This document shows positions 17,398 to 26,806 of a stretch of DNA of 64,000 nucleotides, in pieces; within the stretch, counting starts at the first letter, position 1, and every line of letters begins with the position of its first letter. The position numbers and the translations under genes are program-made. The stretch comes from Porifericola rhodea (lineage in GTDB: Bacteria; Bacteroidota; Bacteroidia; Cytophagales; Cyclobacteriaceae): contig NZ_CP119421.1 of NCBI RefSeq assembly GCF_030506305.1, positions 488,354 through 552,353 of the forward strand, given 5' to 3'. The notes beneath the pieces are model-generated. The model had not been told where the DNA came from, did no database searches, and was given only the letters and a program-made list of their open reading frames with translations.

Positions 17398-18715
17398 GAT
17401 TTCTCTGGAGCGTGAGCTGGATTTGGTAATTGCCTATAAAAAAGCCATGCAGCTAGCCGAAATATCCGGACTAACTTTTACTGATCAGACAAAATTTGCT
17501 ACTGCCGTTTCTGAAGTTTCCCGAAACGCACTGGCATATGCCAACAGTGGCGAGGTTATTTTATACATAAGTACAGAAGCATCACGCTTTTTACTGGAAG
17601 CAGTTATTACAGACAAAGGGCCGGGCATTGCAAACCTGGCTACGCTAAAGCAAAGTATCACCCCCCAGAACAATACAAAACCCACCGGACTACAAAACTG
17701 TAAAAGGCTTGTACATAAACTTCATATCGCCAGCGAAAAAGGTATGGGAACTACCGTTAAAATATCTATGTACCTGCCTGCCAACCACCCCCCTATTAAC
17801 AATCTGATTTTGTCTGGATGGAGAACGCACTTTAGCGAGGCGCCCCCCATTTCTCCGTACGACGAAATAAAAAGGCAAAACCATCTACTACTCAAAACAC
17901 TGGAAGATCTTAAAGTGAAAGAATCCCAGACCAAAGAGCAGTTGAAAGAGATACAATGCCTGAACAACGAGCTGGAAAATAACTACATTAAAATTAAAGA
18001 GCTTTCTAAGCAAAAAGCGGCTCAGAATGAGCTGCTAATCAAAAGAAATAGAGAGCTGGATGAGTTCGCCCATATTGTATCTCATGATATGAAAGCGCCA
18101 GTACAAAACCTCAAGAGTCTGGCGGAACTAATCCAAAGCGGAAAAATGATAAGTCAGGATAAAATTCTGACAATTTTTTCGCGTCAGGTAAATAAGATGG
18201 AAAACCTGATAGACAGCATACTAACCTATAGTATGGCCGGGCATGAGAATGTAGCCAAAACCAACGTTGACCTCAAAGAGCTCATAGGTGAAGTAACACA
18301 GAGCATTTCCAAACCTGAAAGCTTTGATATACAGCTTCATGAAGAATTTCCACTGCTCTTTACCGAAGAGGTATTTATCTATCAGGTATTTCATAACCTT
18401 ATTTCTAACGCCATTAAGTATAATGACAAAGAAGAAGGAAAAGTAAGAGTAGGATTCAGTCAAAATGGTCATGGCACTACCTACTATTATGTGGAAGATA
18501 ACGGACCTGGTATACCAAAGGATAAGCGTGAGCTTGTGTTTAATATGTTTACCATCCTGCATAAAGTTAAGAATGTAGATAGCACCGGAATCGGACTGGC
18601 GATAGTTAAGAAGATGATTCTGGAGCGTGGAGGAGACATCTGGATAGAAGACAGCCGTGCCTACGAGAGTGGGGCAAGATTTTGCTTTACCTGGCCCGAC
18701 GACCTTTTGCACTAG
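17369..18715 (+). CDS. Fusion of anti-sigma-type ATPase and histidine kinase
   Basis: A 448-residue soluble kinase with no membrane segment. Residues about 1-140 are a third GHKL ATPase domain (VSEVSRNALAYANSG, TDKGPGIANL, GLQNCKRLVHKLHI). A coiled coil (about 165-230) links it to a HisKA domain with DEFAHIVSHDMKAP (His239 as the phospho-acceptor) and a standard HATPase_c domain (NLISNAIKYND, EDNGPGIP, STGIGLAIVKK). It probably passes stressosome state to a response regulator located elsewhere, since none is encoded nearby. I chose the ATG at 17369 (MEKLQKAI); an upstream ATG at 17276 would add 31 residues encoded over the end of the phosphatase gene. Confidence 0.85.
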   Translation: MEKLQKAIIEISLERELDLVIAYKKAMQLAEISGLTFTDQTKFATAVSEVSRNALAYANSGEVILYISTEASRFLLEAVITDKGPGIANLATLKQSITPQNNTKPTGLQNCKRLVHKLHIASEKGMGTTVKISMYLPANHPPINNLILSGWRTHFSEAPPISPYDEIKRQNHLLLKTLEDLKVKESQTKEQLKEIQCLNNELENNYIKIKELSKQKAAQNELLIKRNRELDEFAHIVSHDMKAPVQNLKSLAELIQSGKMISQDKILTIFSRQVNKMENLIDSILTYSMAGHENVAKTNVDLKELIGEVTQSISKPESFDIQLHEEFPLLFTEEVFIYQVFHNLISNAIKYNDKEEGKVRVGFSQNGHGTTYYYVEDNGPGIPKDKRELVFNMFTILHKVKNVDSTGIGLAIVKKMILERGGDIWIEDSRAYESGARFCFTWPDDLLH

Positions 18716-18753
18716 ACCAACGCACTCATTCCATTTTACTCAAGAATATTTTT

Positions 18754-18787
18754 AAAGCTCCTCAAACTGTCAGGGGCTTTTCTGGTT
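18754..18787 (+). terminator. Intrinsic terminator of the stressosome-type operon
   Basis: AAAGCTCCT (18754-18762) pairs with AGGGGCTTT (18772-18780) with one U-G pair, then a T-rich tail. It lies 39 bases after the kinase stop codon. Confidence 0.7.
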
Positions 18788-18917
18788 TTTTCTCTACCTT
18801 AGTAAGAGTCATCAAAATGCATGAGAGAGCTTTAGCTTAGCTCCTTTTGTGTAATATTGGCTTTTATTAGTATTTTTAGGCATAATATCTTTTTAAAAAT
18901 AGACTAATTTTTTTTCT

Positions 18918-20474
18918 ATGTTTTCCGATCAAGACTTAAATCACCTAAAGACATACGGTGCTGACCTAGACAACATCAAGCAGCAGATAGAGCAATTTGA
19001 AGAAGGTTTTCCCTATCTGAAAATTATTAAAGCAGCAACTATCAATGATGGTATTCTTCAGACTGATGAGACACTAAGCCAGGAATACATCAAAACATAT
19101 GAGCGCGAATCTCCGCAGTACAAAGTCATTAAATTTGTACCTGCCTCGGGGGCTGCCAGCCGTATGTTCAAAGCATTGTTCGCATTTATGCGTTCTTACA
19201 CCGGTAGCGAAGCCGATTACGAAAAACTGATCAGCGATGAAAAGCAACGTCCTATCTTCAACTTTTTTAAAAGAATAGAGGATTTTGCTTTTTATGACAG
19301 CCTAAAAGAAAAGTACGCAGAAAAGCATAAGATCACGCTTAACGAAGCTATCCTTCAAAGAAAGTATGTGAGCGTACTGGAAGTCTTGCTGGAAGACGAA
19401 GGCATGAGTTATGGCAGTCTGCCCAAAGGCTTATTGGAGTTTCACAGATATAGTGATACCACTCGCACGCCGGTAGAAGAACACCTGGTTGAGGGTGCAA
19501 ATTACTGCCGTAATGCTAATAACGAAGTTTTTATTCACTTTACAGTATCTCCGGAGCATCGCAAAGGCTTTGAACAGCACCTGGAAGAGGTAAAAGTTTC
19601 GTACGAGCAGGAGTATGGGGTTAGCTACCATATTTCATTCTCTGAACAGAAACCTTCTACTGATACTATTGCGGTAGATATGGAAAACAGGCCTTTTCGT
19701 AATGAGGACAACAGCCTGCTGTTACGTCCCGGAGGGCATGGAGCACTGATAGAAAACCTTAATGACCTGGAGGCAGATATCGTCTTTATCAAAAACATAG
19801 ATAATGTAGTACCTGACCAGATCAAAGCGCCTACTTACGATAACAAAAAAATGCTGGGTGGTATATTACTTAGCTACCAGCAAACTATTTTCTCATATCT
19901 GAAACTGATACACGAATCGGATGATCTGTCTTCCGAAAAGATTGAAGAGATTCGTCATTTTGTAGAAAACCAACTTTGTACCATTTCTCCCCAGGTCTTC
20001 AGCACTATGGAAGATGATGAGAAGGTAGCCTATCTCTTCCAGAAACTAGACCGACCTATTCGTGTCTGTGGTATGGTGAAAAATGAAGGAGAGCCAGGTG
20101 GTGGGCCTTTCTGGGCACAAAACAGTGACGACTCTACCTCTCTACAAATTGTAGAAAGTGCACAGGTAGACACCACTGATGCCGAACAAATGGAAATATT
20201 TAAGAATGCTACCCACTTTAACCCAGTGGATATTGTTTGCTCTTTAAAAGATTTTGAAGGGAATAAGTTTGACCTGAAACGCTTTGTAGATCCAATGACC
20301 GGATTTATCTCTCATAAATCTAAAGATGGTAAAGAACTGAAAGCGCTGGAGCTTCCTGGTTTATGGAACGGTAGTATGTCTGATTGGAATACAATTTTTG
20401 TAGAAGTGCCTATTGTTACCTTTAACCCGGTAAAAACGGTAAATGACCTGCTACGTGAGCAGCATCAGTCATAA
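18918..20474 (+). CDS. DUF4301 family protein
   Basis: A 518-residue cytoplasmic protein matching DUF4301, a family nearly confined to Bacteroidota. Recognisable landmarks are FVPASGAASRMFKALF (about 73-88), GSLPKGLLEFHRY, LRPGGHGALIENLNDL and VCGMVKNEGEPGGGPFW. The GAASRMxK and PGGHGAL segments recall the loops of nucleotidyltransferase-fold sugar pyrophosphorylases, so a sugar-nucleotide role is possible but unproven. No signal peptide or membrane helix. It is a single-gene unit ending in a strong terminator. Confidence 0.8.
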   Translation: MFSDQDLNHLKTYGADLDNIKQQIEQFEEGFPYLKIIKAATINDGILQTDETLSQEYIKTYERESPQYKVIKFVPASGAASRMFKALFAFMRSYTGSEADYEKLISDEKQRPIFNFFKRIEDFAFYDSLKEKYAEKHKITLNEAILQRKYVSVLEVLLEDEGMSYGSLPKGLLEFHRYSDTTRTPVEEHLVEGANYCRNANNEVFIHFTVSPEHRKGFEQHLEEVKVSYEQEYGVSYHISFSEQKPSTDTIAVDMENRPFRNEDNSLLLRPGGHGALIENLNDLEADIVFIKNIDNVVPDQIKAPTYDNKKMLGGILLSYQQTIFSYLKLIHESDDLSSEKIEEIRHFVENQLCTISPQVFSTMEDDEKVAYLFQKLDRPIRVCGMVKNEGEPGGGPFWAQNSDDSTSLQIVESAQVDTTDAEQMEIFKNATHFNPVDIVCSLKDFEGNKFDLKRFVDPMTGFISHKSKDGKELKALELPGLWNGSMSDWNTIFVEVPIVTFNPVKTVNDLLREQHQS

Positions 20475-20514
20475 TTAATAGCGCCACTTTTAACAGCTAT
20501 TCACCTTTATATGA

Positions 20515-20549
20515 AGAACGACTTTCATCTCTGAAAGTCGTTCTTTTTT
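20515..20549 (+). terminator. Intrinsic terminator of the DUF4301 gene
   Basis: A perfect 13-bp stem (AGAACGACTTTCA with TGAAAGTCGTTCT), 4-base loop, then six T. It also lies between two convergent genes and ends 2 bases before the SpoIIAA-like stop codon. Confidence 0.88.
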
Positions 20550-20550
20550 G

Positions 20551-20907
20551 TTATAGGTTAATCCACTCTTTTGCCTTTTCTTTTTCAGCCAGCTCGTAGT
20601 ATTGTACTTCAGCCTTAGTGAAGGGTTCAAAAGCTTTGGCCAGACTTTCTTCCCAGTCTTTAGCGCCTACTATCGCTACTTTTTCGTAGTCGTTCGCATG
20701 TTTGAGGTCCACCTTAATGTCTTCAACTATAGCATCGGCATTCCAGCCTTCTTTATTTTGTAGCTCAAAGTACCAGCGAATTTTTTGCCCTTTCTCTGCT
20801 ATATCATCTACATAAGGCTGTACTTTTTCATAGTCCTTACCCTTTACCTCTCCACTTACTTTAGTCGCGATAATGTTGTCGTGCGTAAAATCTAATACTT
20901 CTAACAT
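20551..20907 (-). CDS. SpoIIAA-like (STAS/SEC14) protein
   Basis: A 118-residue cytoplasmic protein of the SpoIIAA-like family (PF11964 type). It begins MLEVLDFTHDNIIATKVSGEV, then a VQPYVDDIAEKGQKIRWYFEL segment, and ends with a helix containing WEESLAKAFEPFTKAEVQYY, the normal length and order for the family. The fold is related to STAS and CRAL-TRIO domains; some members bind lipids and the biochemical role is mostly unknown. It converges on the DUF4301 gene and is not part of the stressosome operon despite the distant fold similarity. Confidence 0.8.
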   Translation of the reverse strand: MLEVLDFTHDNIIATKVSGEVKGKDYEKVQPYVDDIAEKGQKIRWYFELQNKEGWNADAIVEDIKVDLKHANDYEKVAIVGAKDWEESLAKAFEPFTKAEVQYYELAEKEKAKEWINL

Positions 20908-21152
20908 GGGTATATGATTTTAATTTAAATAATACATATCTGCTTATTTTCAGGTGCAACACATGAACCTTCCATTCATACTCAAAAAATTAGCACCTGT
21001 AGTTAATTGCACAACAAAGACATATATTGATTGTTCGCTTAAGAGCTTGTAACAAGACAGGGTAAAATCATTTTCAGTTGACAATACTATAAGCTCACAC
21101 CTATGTCTATCAAAGAAAACAAGCTTACCCCATCAAAACTTAGTCTTAACTG

Positions 21153-22343
21153 TTAGTGGCTATGCCCGGCCTCGCTCTTTTTCATCTCGGCTATCAGGTA
21201 GTATGCATTATTCATCACAAACTGAGCTTCTGAAGAAGGCTGCTCAGCAAAAGCTACTTCAACCCAACCGTTAGACGAATTTCCGGTAGTGACAGACAGC
21301 GGGCTAAACTTCCATTCTTTTTCATCGCCATTTTCCTGTTCCGCTACAAAAGCCATGTACTGATCTCCCTCTCTTACCAGTGCTTCTTCCGGTAAAGCAT
21401 AGGTTTCTACACTATCTGTAAGTATCTCTCCTTTAATGTACATACCGGGAATAAGCTTACCACTGCTGTTTTCTATCTCTGCATGAACGTGTACTGCTTT
21501 AGGGTCTGGCTCAAACTTTTTGCCTACCGAATAAATTTCTGCAATCAACTCCTGATCAGGCAGTGTCTCTACCCTGAATCTTACCTTCTGCCCCACTTCC
21601 ACTTTGTAGATGTCTTTTTCAAAGACCATAAGGTCAGCATGGATATGATGGGTGTTAACTACTTCAAAAAGCTCTTTTTCCGGCTGTACATACTGCCCGG
21701 TTTTTACGCCAATCATGGTTACTGAACCTTCTAGCGGACTTATTACTGGAACCTGCTCGTATAAGCTTCCCTCTTGCAAACGTTTGGGGTTCATGCCTAG
21801 CTGACGAAGCTGCGACTCATAGCTTTTTACCATCACCTGTCTACTCTGATAGTCGGACTGGGTCTGCTGAAAAGTTTTACCCGAACTTACTTCACCCTCA
21901 TACAGTCGCTTCTGACGCTGAAACTCTTTCTCCAAAAATTGCAGGCTGTTGTAAGCTTCCAGATAGTCGCTTTGAAAACGCGTAAGATTAGGATGAGACA
22001 GATAAGCCAGTACCTGTCCTTTTTTAACATCATCTCCTTCTATTACTTTAATGGAGGTAATATTGGCTCCTACTATAGCTGTAATTGTAGCCTCGTTTTG
22101 TGGAGGCACTTCCAATACACCGCTTGACTCTACCACGCCCAAAAGGTTGCGTTTCGTTAGTGCACCCACCTTCATGTCAAGCGCGTTAAATTGATCTACC
22201 GAAAAATGCACCCCATCATCATCGTGATGCCCTTCTTCGTCATGCTCATGATGATCTTCTCCCTCATGTTCGTGCTCCTGCTCGCAAGCTGTAAAGGATA
22301 CAGAAATGATTATACTGAATAGAATATATATTAATGACTTCAT
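21153..22343 (-). CDS. Heavy-metal efflux RND adaptor lipoprotein (CusB/CzcB-like, His-rich)
   Basis: A 396-residue periplasmic adaptor that links an RND pump to its outer-membrane duct. The lipoprotein signal ends SFTAC (Cys20). Residues about 22-45 are a His/Asp/Glu-rich loop (EHEHEGEDHHEHDEEGHH) likely to bind Zn, Cu, Ni or Co, and the extreme C-terminus ends HSH. The barrel-sandwich (lipoyl) halves (about 85-115 and 200-240), a coiled-coil hairpin (about 120-195) and the beta-barrel domain follow the HlyD/CusB order. It starts 5 bp after the RND gene, so the two are co-transcribed and their products act together. The metal cannot be determined from sequence alone. Confidence 0.9.
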   Translation of the reverse strand: MKSLIYILFSIIISVSFTACEQEHEHEGEDHHEHDEEGHHDDDGVHFSVDQFNALDMKVGALTKRNLLGVVESSGVLEVPPQNEATITAIVGANITSIKVIEGDDVKKGQVLAYLSHPNLTRFQSDYLEAYNSLQFLEKEFQRQKRLYEGEVSSGKTFQQTQSDYQSRQVMVKSYESQLRQLGMNPKRLQEGSLYEQVPVISPLEGSVTMIGVKTGQYVQPEKELFEVVNTHHIHADLMVFEKDIYKVEVGQKVRFRVETLPDQELIAEIYSVGKKFEPDPKAVHVHAEIENSSGKLIPGMYIKGEILTDSVETYALPEEALVREGDQYMAFVAEQENGDEKEWKFSPLSVTTGNSSNGWVEVAFAEQPSSEAQFVMNNAYYLIAEMKKSEAGHSH

Positions 22344-22348
22344 ATTTA

Positions 22349-25300
22349 TTACTGATTTGATGAGTTGAGGTAATACGCTAACTGAAATTTAGCCAGCAGA
22401 TATTGCTCAAGTGCTTCCTGAGCCTGTACTTCTACCTGCACCGCTTCTTTAAGGTTCTGTATAAATGAGACATAATCTATAGCTCCCTCACGGTAGGCTA
22501 ATACACTACCTTCCCGTTGCTCTCTGGCCAGGGGTAGCGCCTCCTCCTGATAAAACTTCCAGGAGGCCAGCCATTTATTGTAGCTTTGCCTTAAGGTCTG
22601 ATACTGCATATGTAACTCCAGTTGCGCCTGTTTAAAATTCTGCTGCGCAATTTGCTGCTCTATTCTGGCAGACTGTAGCTGAGCTTTCTGAGGAGCAAAA
22701 AATAGCGGTAAGGATATGCCGAACTGAAACTGATGAAAGCCAGACTGAAAACTATGTTCTGTGTCATCAGGGGTCGCAATCTCCTGTACGCCGTACTGTG
22801 CGTTAAACCGGGGCAGAAAGCTTGCTGAAGCCACCTTACGCTTGGCATCTGCCAACTGTATTTGTTGGGTGGCTCGGTCCAGAATTGGATGTCGGGTAAC
22901 CGAATCCCGTAAGGCTAAAGGTTCTAGCCAGCTATTATTCTGCCTGGATTCTACTGTAAAAAGCGTATCGCTAACCAACCAAAGGTTAAGCTTAGCTAAT
23001 GCTCCCTGATAGTCATAACCCGCCTGGTCTTTCTGTAATTTCATCTGACGCACCTGGTTTGTAGCTGCCAGATAAGCCAGTTTGGAAGTCTCTTCTACCT
23101 CATAACGCAGCTTAGCAGCCCGCTCAAACTCCTGATAGATGGAATCTAATTGCTTGTAAAGGTTTAGCCGCTGAAGCTGAATATATGCCTGAGCATAAGC
23201 CTCTCTTACTTTCTGCTTCAGCTCATAAGTACTCAGGGTCAGAGCAGTTTCCGCTAATGCAATCTGTTGTGACTGTACTTTTAGATTGGGCCCAATGCTA
23301 AAAACATCTATATTCTGCTGTTGTATACCTATACGGGTGTACACTCCCTGCCCGTTGCCAATTTCTTCTCCACTGGTAAAAATCTGGGAGTTGCCAAGTT
23401 GCCAGGCCGTTTTCTTAAGTGCATCCTGCTGCTCTATTTCTAAACGTGCCGACTGGAGAAGAGGGTAGTTCTCTACGGCTCTTTCTACCGCTTCTTCCAT
23501 ACTAATTGCAGGCAGTTTATCCTGAGCCTGAACGTCTAATGTAGAAAACACTCTGGCTAAACCAATCGCCAGCATTGCTACAGAGCTTTTGCTCAAAGCG
23601 GGTCTTAGTGCGTGTGTTTCTGTCCATCGGTACAAAATAGGTAGTACAAAAAGGGTAAGCAAGGTAGAAGTAATCAGCCCACCAATTACTACTGTAGCCA
23701 GCGGTCGCTGTACCTCTGCTCCGGCAGAAACAGATAGGGCCATAGGTAAGAAGCCTAATACATCCGTAAGGGCAGTAAGCAGTATTGGGCGGATACGCCT
23801 TTTTGCCCCCTGTTTAATTCTTGTACGTAAGTCGGTAACATCATCTTCTTTAAGCTCATTCCAGCCGCTGATGAGTACCAGCCCATTAAGCACGGCTACG
23901 CCAAAGAGCACAATAAAACCAATACCTGCCGATATACTGAAGGGCATACCTCTAAGCCAAAGGGCAAATACTCCACCAATAGCCGCTAAAGGTATGGCCA
24001 TGTAAATCATAAGTGTTTGCTTGAAAGAGTGCAAAGCAAAAAAGATAAGCACGAAAATAAGCAGCAACGCCACTGGCACTACTACCTGAAGGCGGTCTGT
24101 AGCTCTTTCCAGATTTTCAAAGGCACCTCCGTAACGGATGTAATAGCCGGGAGGAAGGTTTAGCTGCTCGCTGAGCTTTTGCTGTATCTCACCTACCAGT
24201 GTCTTTACATCGCGTCCACGCACATTTACTCCTACATAGGTTCTACGATTGGTATTGTCTCTGCTGATCTGCATAGGCCCTGGCTCATAGCTGATACTGG
24301 CTACCTCTTTCAGGGGTACTTGCGCTCCTTCTGCTGTGTTTACATACAGATTTTTAACGTCATTAATATTGGATCGGTAGGTAGAATCTAAACGAACAAC
24401 CAGGTCAAACCTGCGCTCCCCTTCAAAAATAACACCTGCCTTACCTCCGGCAAATGCCGTTTCAATTACCCGGTTAATGTCATTGACATTGAGCCCATAC
24501 TGAGCTAGCTTACCGCGCTGGTAGTTGATCGTCATCTGGGGCAAACCCGTCGTGGCTTCTACCTTCATATCTCCTACGCCATCTACTGTGGCAATAATGG
24601 CCCCCATCTCTTCAGCTTTTTCTGCAAGTATTTGCAGGTCTTCACCATAAAGTTTGATAGCGATATCTTCACGCACCCCACTCAGTAACTCATTAAATCG
24701 CATTTCTATAGGTTGGGTAAATTCATAATTAACCCCAGGTACCACGCTTAATTTCTCCTTAATCTTAGCAATAAGTTCCTCTTTAGTATCTGCTGACACC
24801 CATTCATCTCTTGGCTTGAGTACGATTATACAGTCTCCGATATCCATAGGCATAGGGTCGGTAGGCACATCTGCTACACCAAAGCGTGACATGGCATGCT
24901 CTATCTCCGGGAAGTTATCCAGCAGAATTTTTTCAATGCGGGTAGAAGTTTCCAGGCTCTCGCTAAGAGAGCTTCCAGGTTTTAGGATGATGTGAAAAGC
25001 AATATCCCCTTCATCTAGCTGAGGAATAAACTCCCCCCCCATCCTGAAAAATGTAAACACAGCAAGTCCTAGTAAAATTACTGCTGAAGCAATTACAATA
25101 GCAGCTCTTTTTAGGGCTACGTCTAAAGTCTTTTCGTACTTATCTTCAAGCCAGTATACTAACTTATCTCCCCAGGACTTTTTCTGCCGGCCTGAAACTT
25201 TGAGAAAAAGCGCCGACATCATAGGTACATAGGTAAGGCACAAAATCATGGCACCAAGCATGGCAAAGATAAAGGTGAGTGCCATCGGTTTAAACATCTT

Positions 25301-26713
25301 ACCTTCTACACCTTCCAGAAAAAGTATGGGTAAAAATACGATCAGGATAATGAGCTGACCGAAAAAAGCGGAGTTCATCATCTTACTTGATGCGGTATAG
25401 CTTACCTGATCCCGGCTGCCACTATCTATTTTCTCTCCTTTGCTAATACGGCGCGCCAGAAAGAATACGGTACCTTCCACAATGATGACAGCACCATCTA
25501 CAATAATTCCAAAGTCAATGGCTCCCAGGCTCATCAGGTTAGCCCATACATCAAACACATTCATAAGAATGAAAGCAAAGAGCAATGACAGAGGAATGGT
25601 TGAAGCGACGATGAGCCCTCCCCGCCAGTTGCCCAATAGAAATACCAGCACAAAAATTACAATAAGGGCCCCTTCCAAAAGGTTGGTGCTTACAGTACTG
25701 GTGGTATTGTTGATCAGGCGGCTACGATCAATAAAGGGCTGAATACTTACCCCCTCGGGTAGGGACTGCTGAATCAGGTCCATGCGTTCCTTTACCGCAG
25801 CAATTACTTCATTAGAGTTGGCACCTTTCAGCATAAGTATCATGCCACCTACGGCCTCGCCCTTACCATCTTTGGTAAAGCCACCATAGCGTACAGCAGA
25901 GCCATATTGTACTTTAGCTACATCTTTGACCCGAATTGGAATACCGTTTACTGATTTTACAACGATGTTTTCAATATCTGAAAGGCTACGGGCCAGCCCC
26001 TCTCCCCTGATAAAGTTAGCCTGATGATCTTTTTCAATATAAGCTCCACCCGTATTCTGGTTATTTTGTTCCAGCGCGTCAAACACTTCAATAATGGTAA
26101 GGTCTATCGCCCTAAGCTCGTCGGGATCTACCGCGACCTCGTATTGCTTAATTTTACCACCAAAAGCGTTAACCTCTACCACTCCCGGTACCATAGACAT
26201 CTGTCTCCTGACAATCCAATCCTGTATACTGCGCAGGTCAGAGGCAGAATAGGCATCTGCATAAGCTGGCTCTACCTCCAAAGTGTATTGGTAAATTTCG
26301 CCAAGGCCAGTAGAAATAGGGCCGATAAAGGAGTCTCCAAAGCCATCTGGAATCTCCTCTTTAACTACGGTTAGCTTTTCGTTCACCAGTTGCCGAGGAA
26401 GGTAAGTACCCATATCATCGTTAAACACGATAGTAACTACCGAAATACCAAAGCGTGAGACTGAACGAATTTCGTTTACTCCAGGCAGGTTAGACATGGC
26501 TACCTCTATCGGATAAGTAACAAACTGCTCTATATCTTCCGTGCCAAGATTGGGGGCCTGCGTAATTACCTGTACCTGATTGTTGGTAATATCTGGTACC
26601 GCATCTATCGGTACCTTAGTCATGCTCCAGGCCCCTGCTACTATCAGGGCAATGGTTAGCAAGCCTATGATAAGTTTATTATCAATAGAAAATTTTATGA
26701 TCTGGTTAATCAT
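22349..26713 (-). CDS. CzcA/CusA-type heavy-metal RND pump fused to a TolC-like domain
   Basis: A 1454-residue fusion. Residues 1-1035 are an HME-RND transporter: MINQIIKFSIDN start, proton-relay acids in TM4 (GAIDFGIIVDGAVIIVEG, with Asp400, Asp406, Glu413), GEFIPQLDEGDIAFHI, and a Met-containing MPMDIGD loop near 621-627. Residues about 1065-1454 are an outer-membrane efflux (OEP/TolC) domain with two long helical hairpins and SMEEAVERAVENYP near its start. Between them, residues 1044-1064 form a hydrophobic, Ala-ending segment (VQA-Q) like an internal signal peptide, suggesting cleavage into separate pump and duct. This fusion is known in Bacteroidota. It is flanked by the adaptor (5 bp) and a Cys/His-rich protein (93 bp). 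Confidence 0.93.
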   Translation of the reverse strand: MINQIIKFSIDNKLIIGLLTIALIVAGAWSMTKVPIDAVPDITNNQVQVITQAPNLGTEDIEQFVTYPIEVAMSNLPGVNEIRSVSRFGISVVTIVFNDDMGTYLPRQLVNEKLTVVKEEIPDGFGDSFIGPISTGLGEIYQYTLEVEPAYADAYSASDLRSIQDWIVRRQMSMVPGVVEVNAFGGKIKQYEVAVDPDELRAIDLTIIEVFDALEQNNQNTGGAYIEKDHQANFIRGEGLARSLSDIENIVVKSVNGIPIRVKDVAKVQYGSAVRYGGFTKDGKGEAVGGMILMLKGANSNEVIAAVKERMDLIQQSLPEGVSIQPFIDRSRLINNTTSTVSTNLLEGALIVIFVLVFLLGNWRGGLIVASTIPLSLLFAFILMNVFDVWANLMSLGAIDFGIIVDGAVIIVEGTVFFLARRISKGEKIDSGSRDQVSYTASSKMMNSAFFGQLIILIVFLPILFLEGVEGKMFKPMALTFIFAMLGAMILCLTYVPMMSALFLKVSGRQKKSWGDKLVYWLEDKYEKTLDVALKRAAIVIASAVILLGLAVFTFFRMGGEFIPQLDEGDIAFHIILKPGSSLSESLETSTRIEKILLDNFPEIEHAMSRFGVADVPTDPMPMDIGDCIIVLKPRDEWVSADTKEELIAKIKEKLSVVPGVNYEFTQPIEMRFNELLSGVREDIAIKLYGEDLQILAEKAEEMGAIIATVDGVGDMKVEATTGLPQMTINYQRGKLAQYGLNVNDINRVIETAFAGGKAGVIFEGERRFDLVVRLDSTYRSNINDVKNLYVNTAEGAQVPLKEVASISYEPGPMQISRDNTNRRTYVGVNVRGRDVKTLVGEIQQKLSEQLNLPPGYYIRYGGAFENLERATDRLQVVVPVALLLIFVLIFFALHSFKQTLMIYMAIPLAAIGGVFALWLRGMPFSISAGIGFIVLFGVAVLNGLVLISGWNELKEDDVTDLRTRIKQGAKRRIRPILLTALTDVLGFLPMALSVSAGAEVQRPLATVVIGGLITSTLLTLFVLPILYRWTETHALRPALSKSSVAMLAIGLARVFSTLDVQAQDKLPAISMEEAVERAVENYPLLQSARLEIEQQDALKKTAWQLGNSQIFTSGEEIGNGQGVYTRIGIQQQNIDVFSIGPNLKVQSQQIALAETALTLSTYELKQKVREAYAQAYIQLQRLNLYKQLDSIYQEFERAAKLRYEVEETSKLAYLAATNQVRQMKLQKDQAGYDYQGALAKLNLWLVSDTLFTVESRQNNSWLEPLALRDSVTRHPILDRATQQIQLADAKRKVASASFLPRFNAQYGVQEIATPDDTEHSFQSGFHQFQFGISLPLFFAPQKAQLQSARIEQQIAQQNFKQAQLELHMQYQTLRQSYNKWLASWKFYQEEALPLAREQREGSVLAYREGAIDYVSFIQNLKEAVQVEVQAQEALEQYLLAKFQLAYYLNSSNQ

Positions 26714-26806
26714 AGATGAATTTTTAGTTCAGTAAATAGACATAGGCCAGCATGCTCCACACGGTATGCGGGAATATGCTGTCAGCAAAAAAGCCTGTAA
26801 ACTGAA

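Noticed and set aside
20551-20907. The SpoIIAA-like protein as a sixth member of the stressosome module
   Set aside because: It is on the opposite strand, beyond DUF4301 and two terminators, and belongs to the STAS/SEC14 family rather than to RsbS/RsbR.
22200-22275. Repeated CAT/ATG-rich short tandem pattern
   Set aside because: It encodes the His/Asp/Glu-rich metal loop of the adaptor lipoprotein, so it is codon repetition, not a separate DNA repeat.
25440-25742. Long open frames antisense to the RND pump, and similar ones opposite hydrolase, TonB and RsbR genes (for example 6834-7232 and 15083-15484)
   Set aside because: They lie wholly inside strong genes on the other strand, have Ser/Arg/Thr-heavy compositions typical of shadow frames, and lack motifs.
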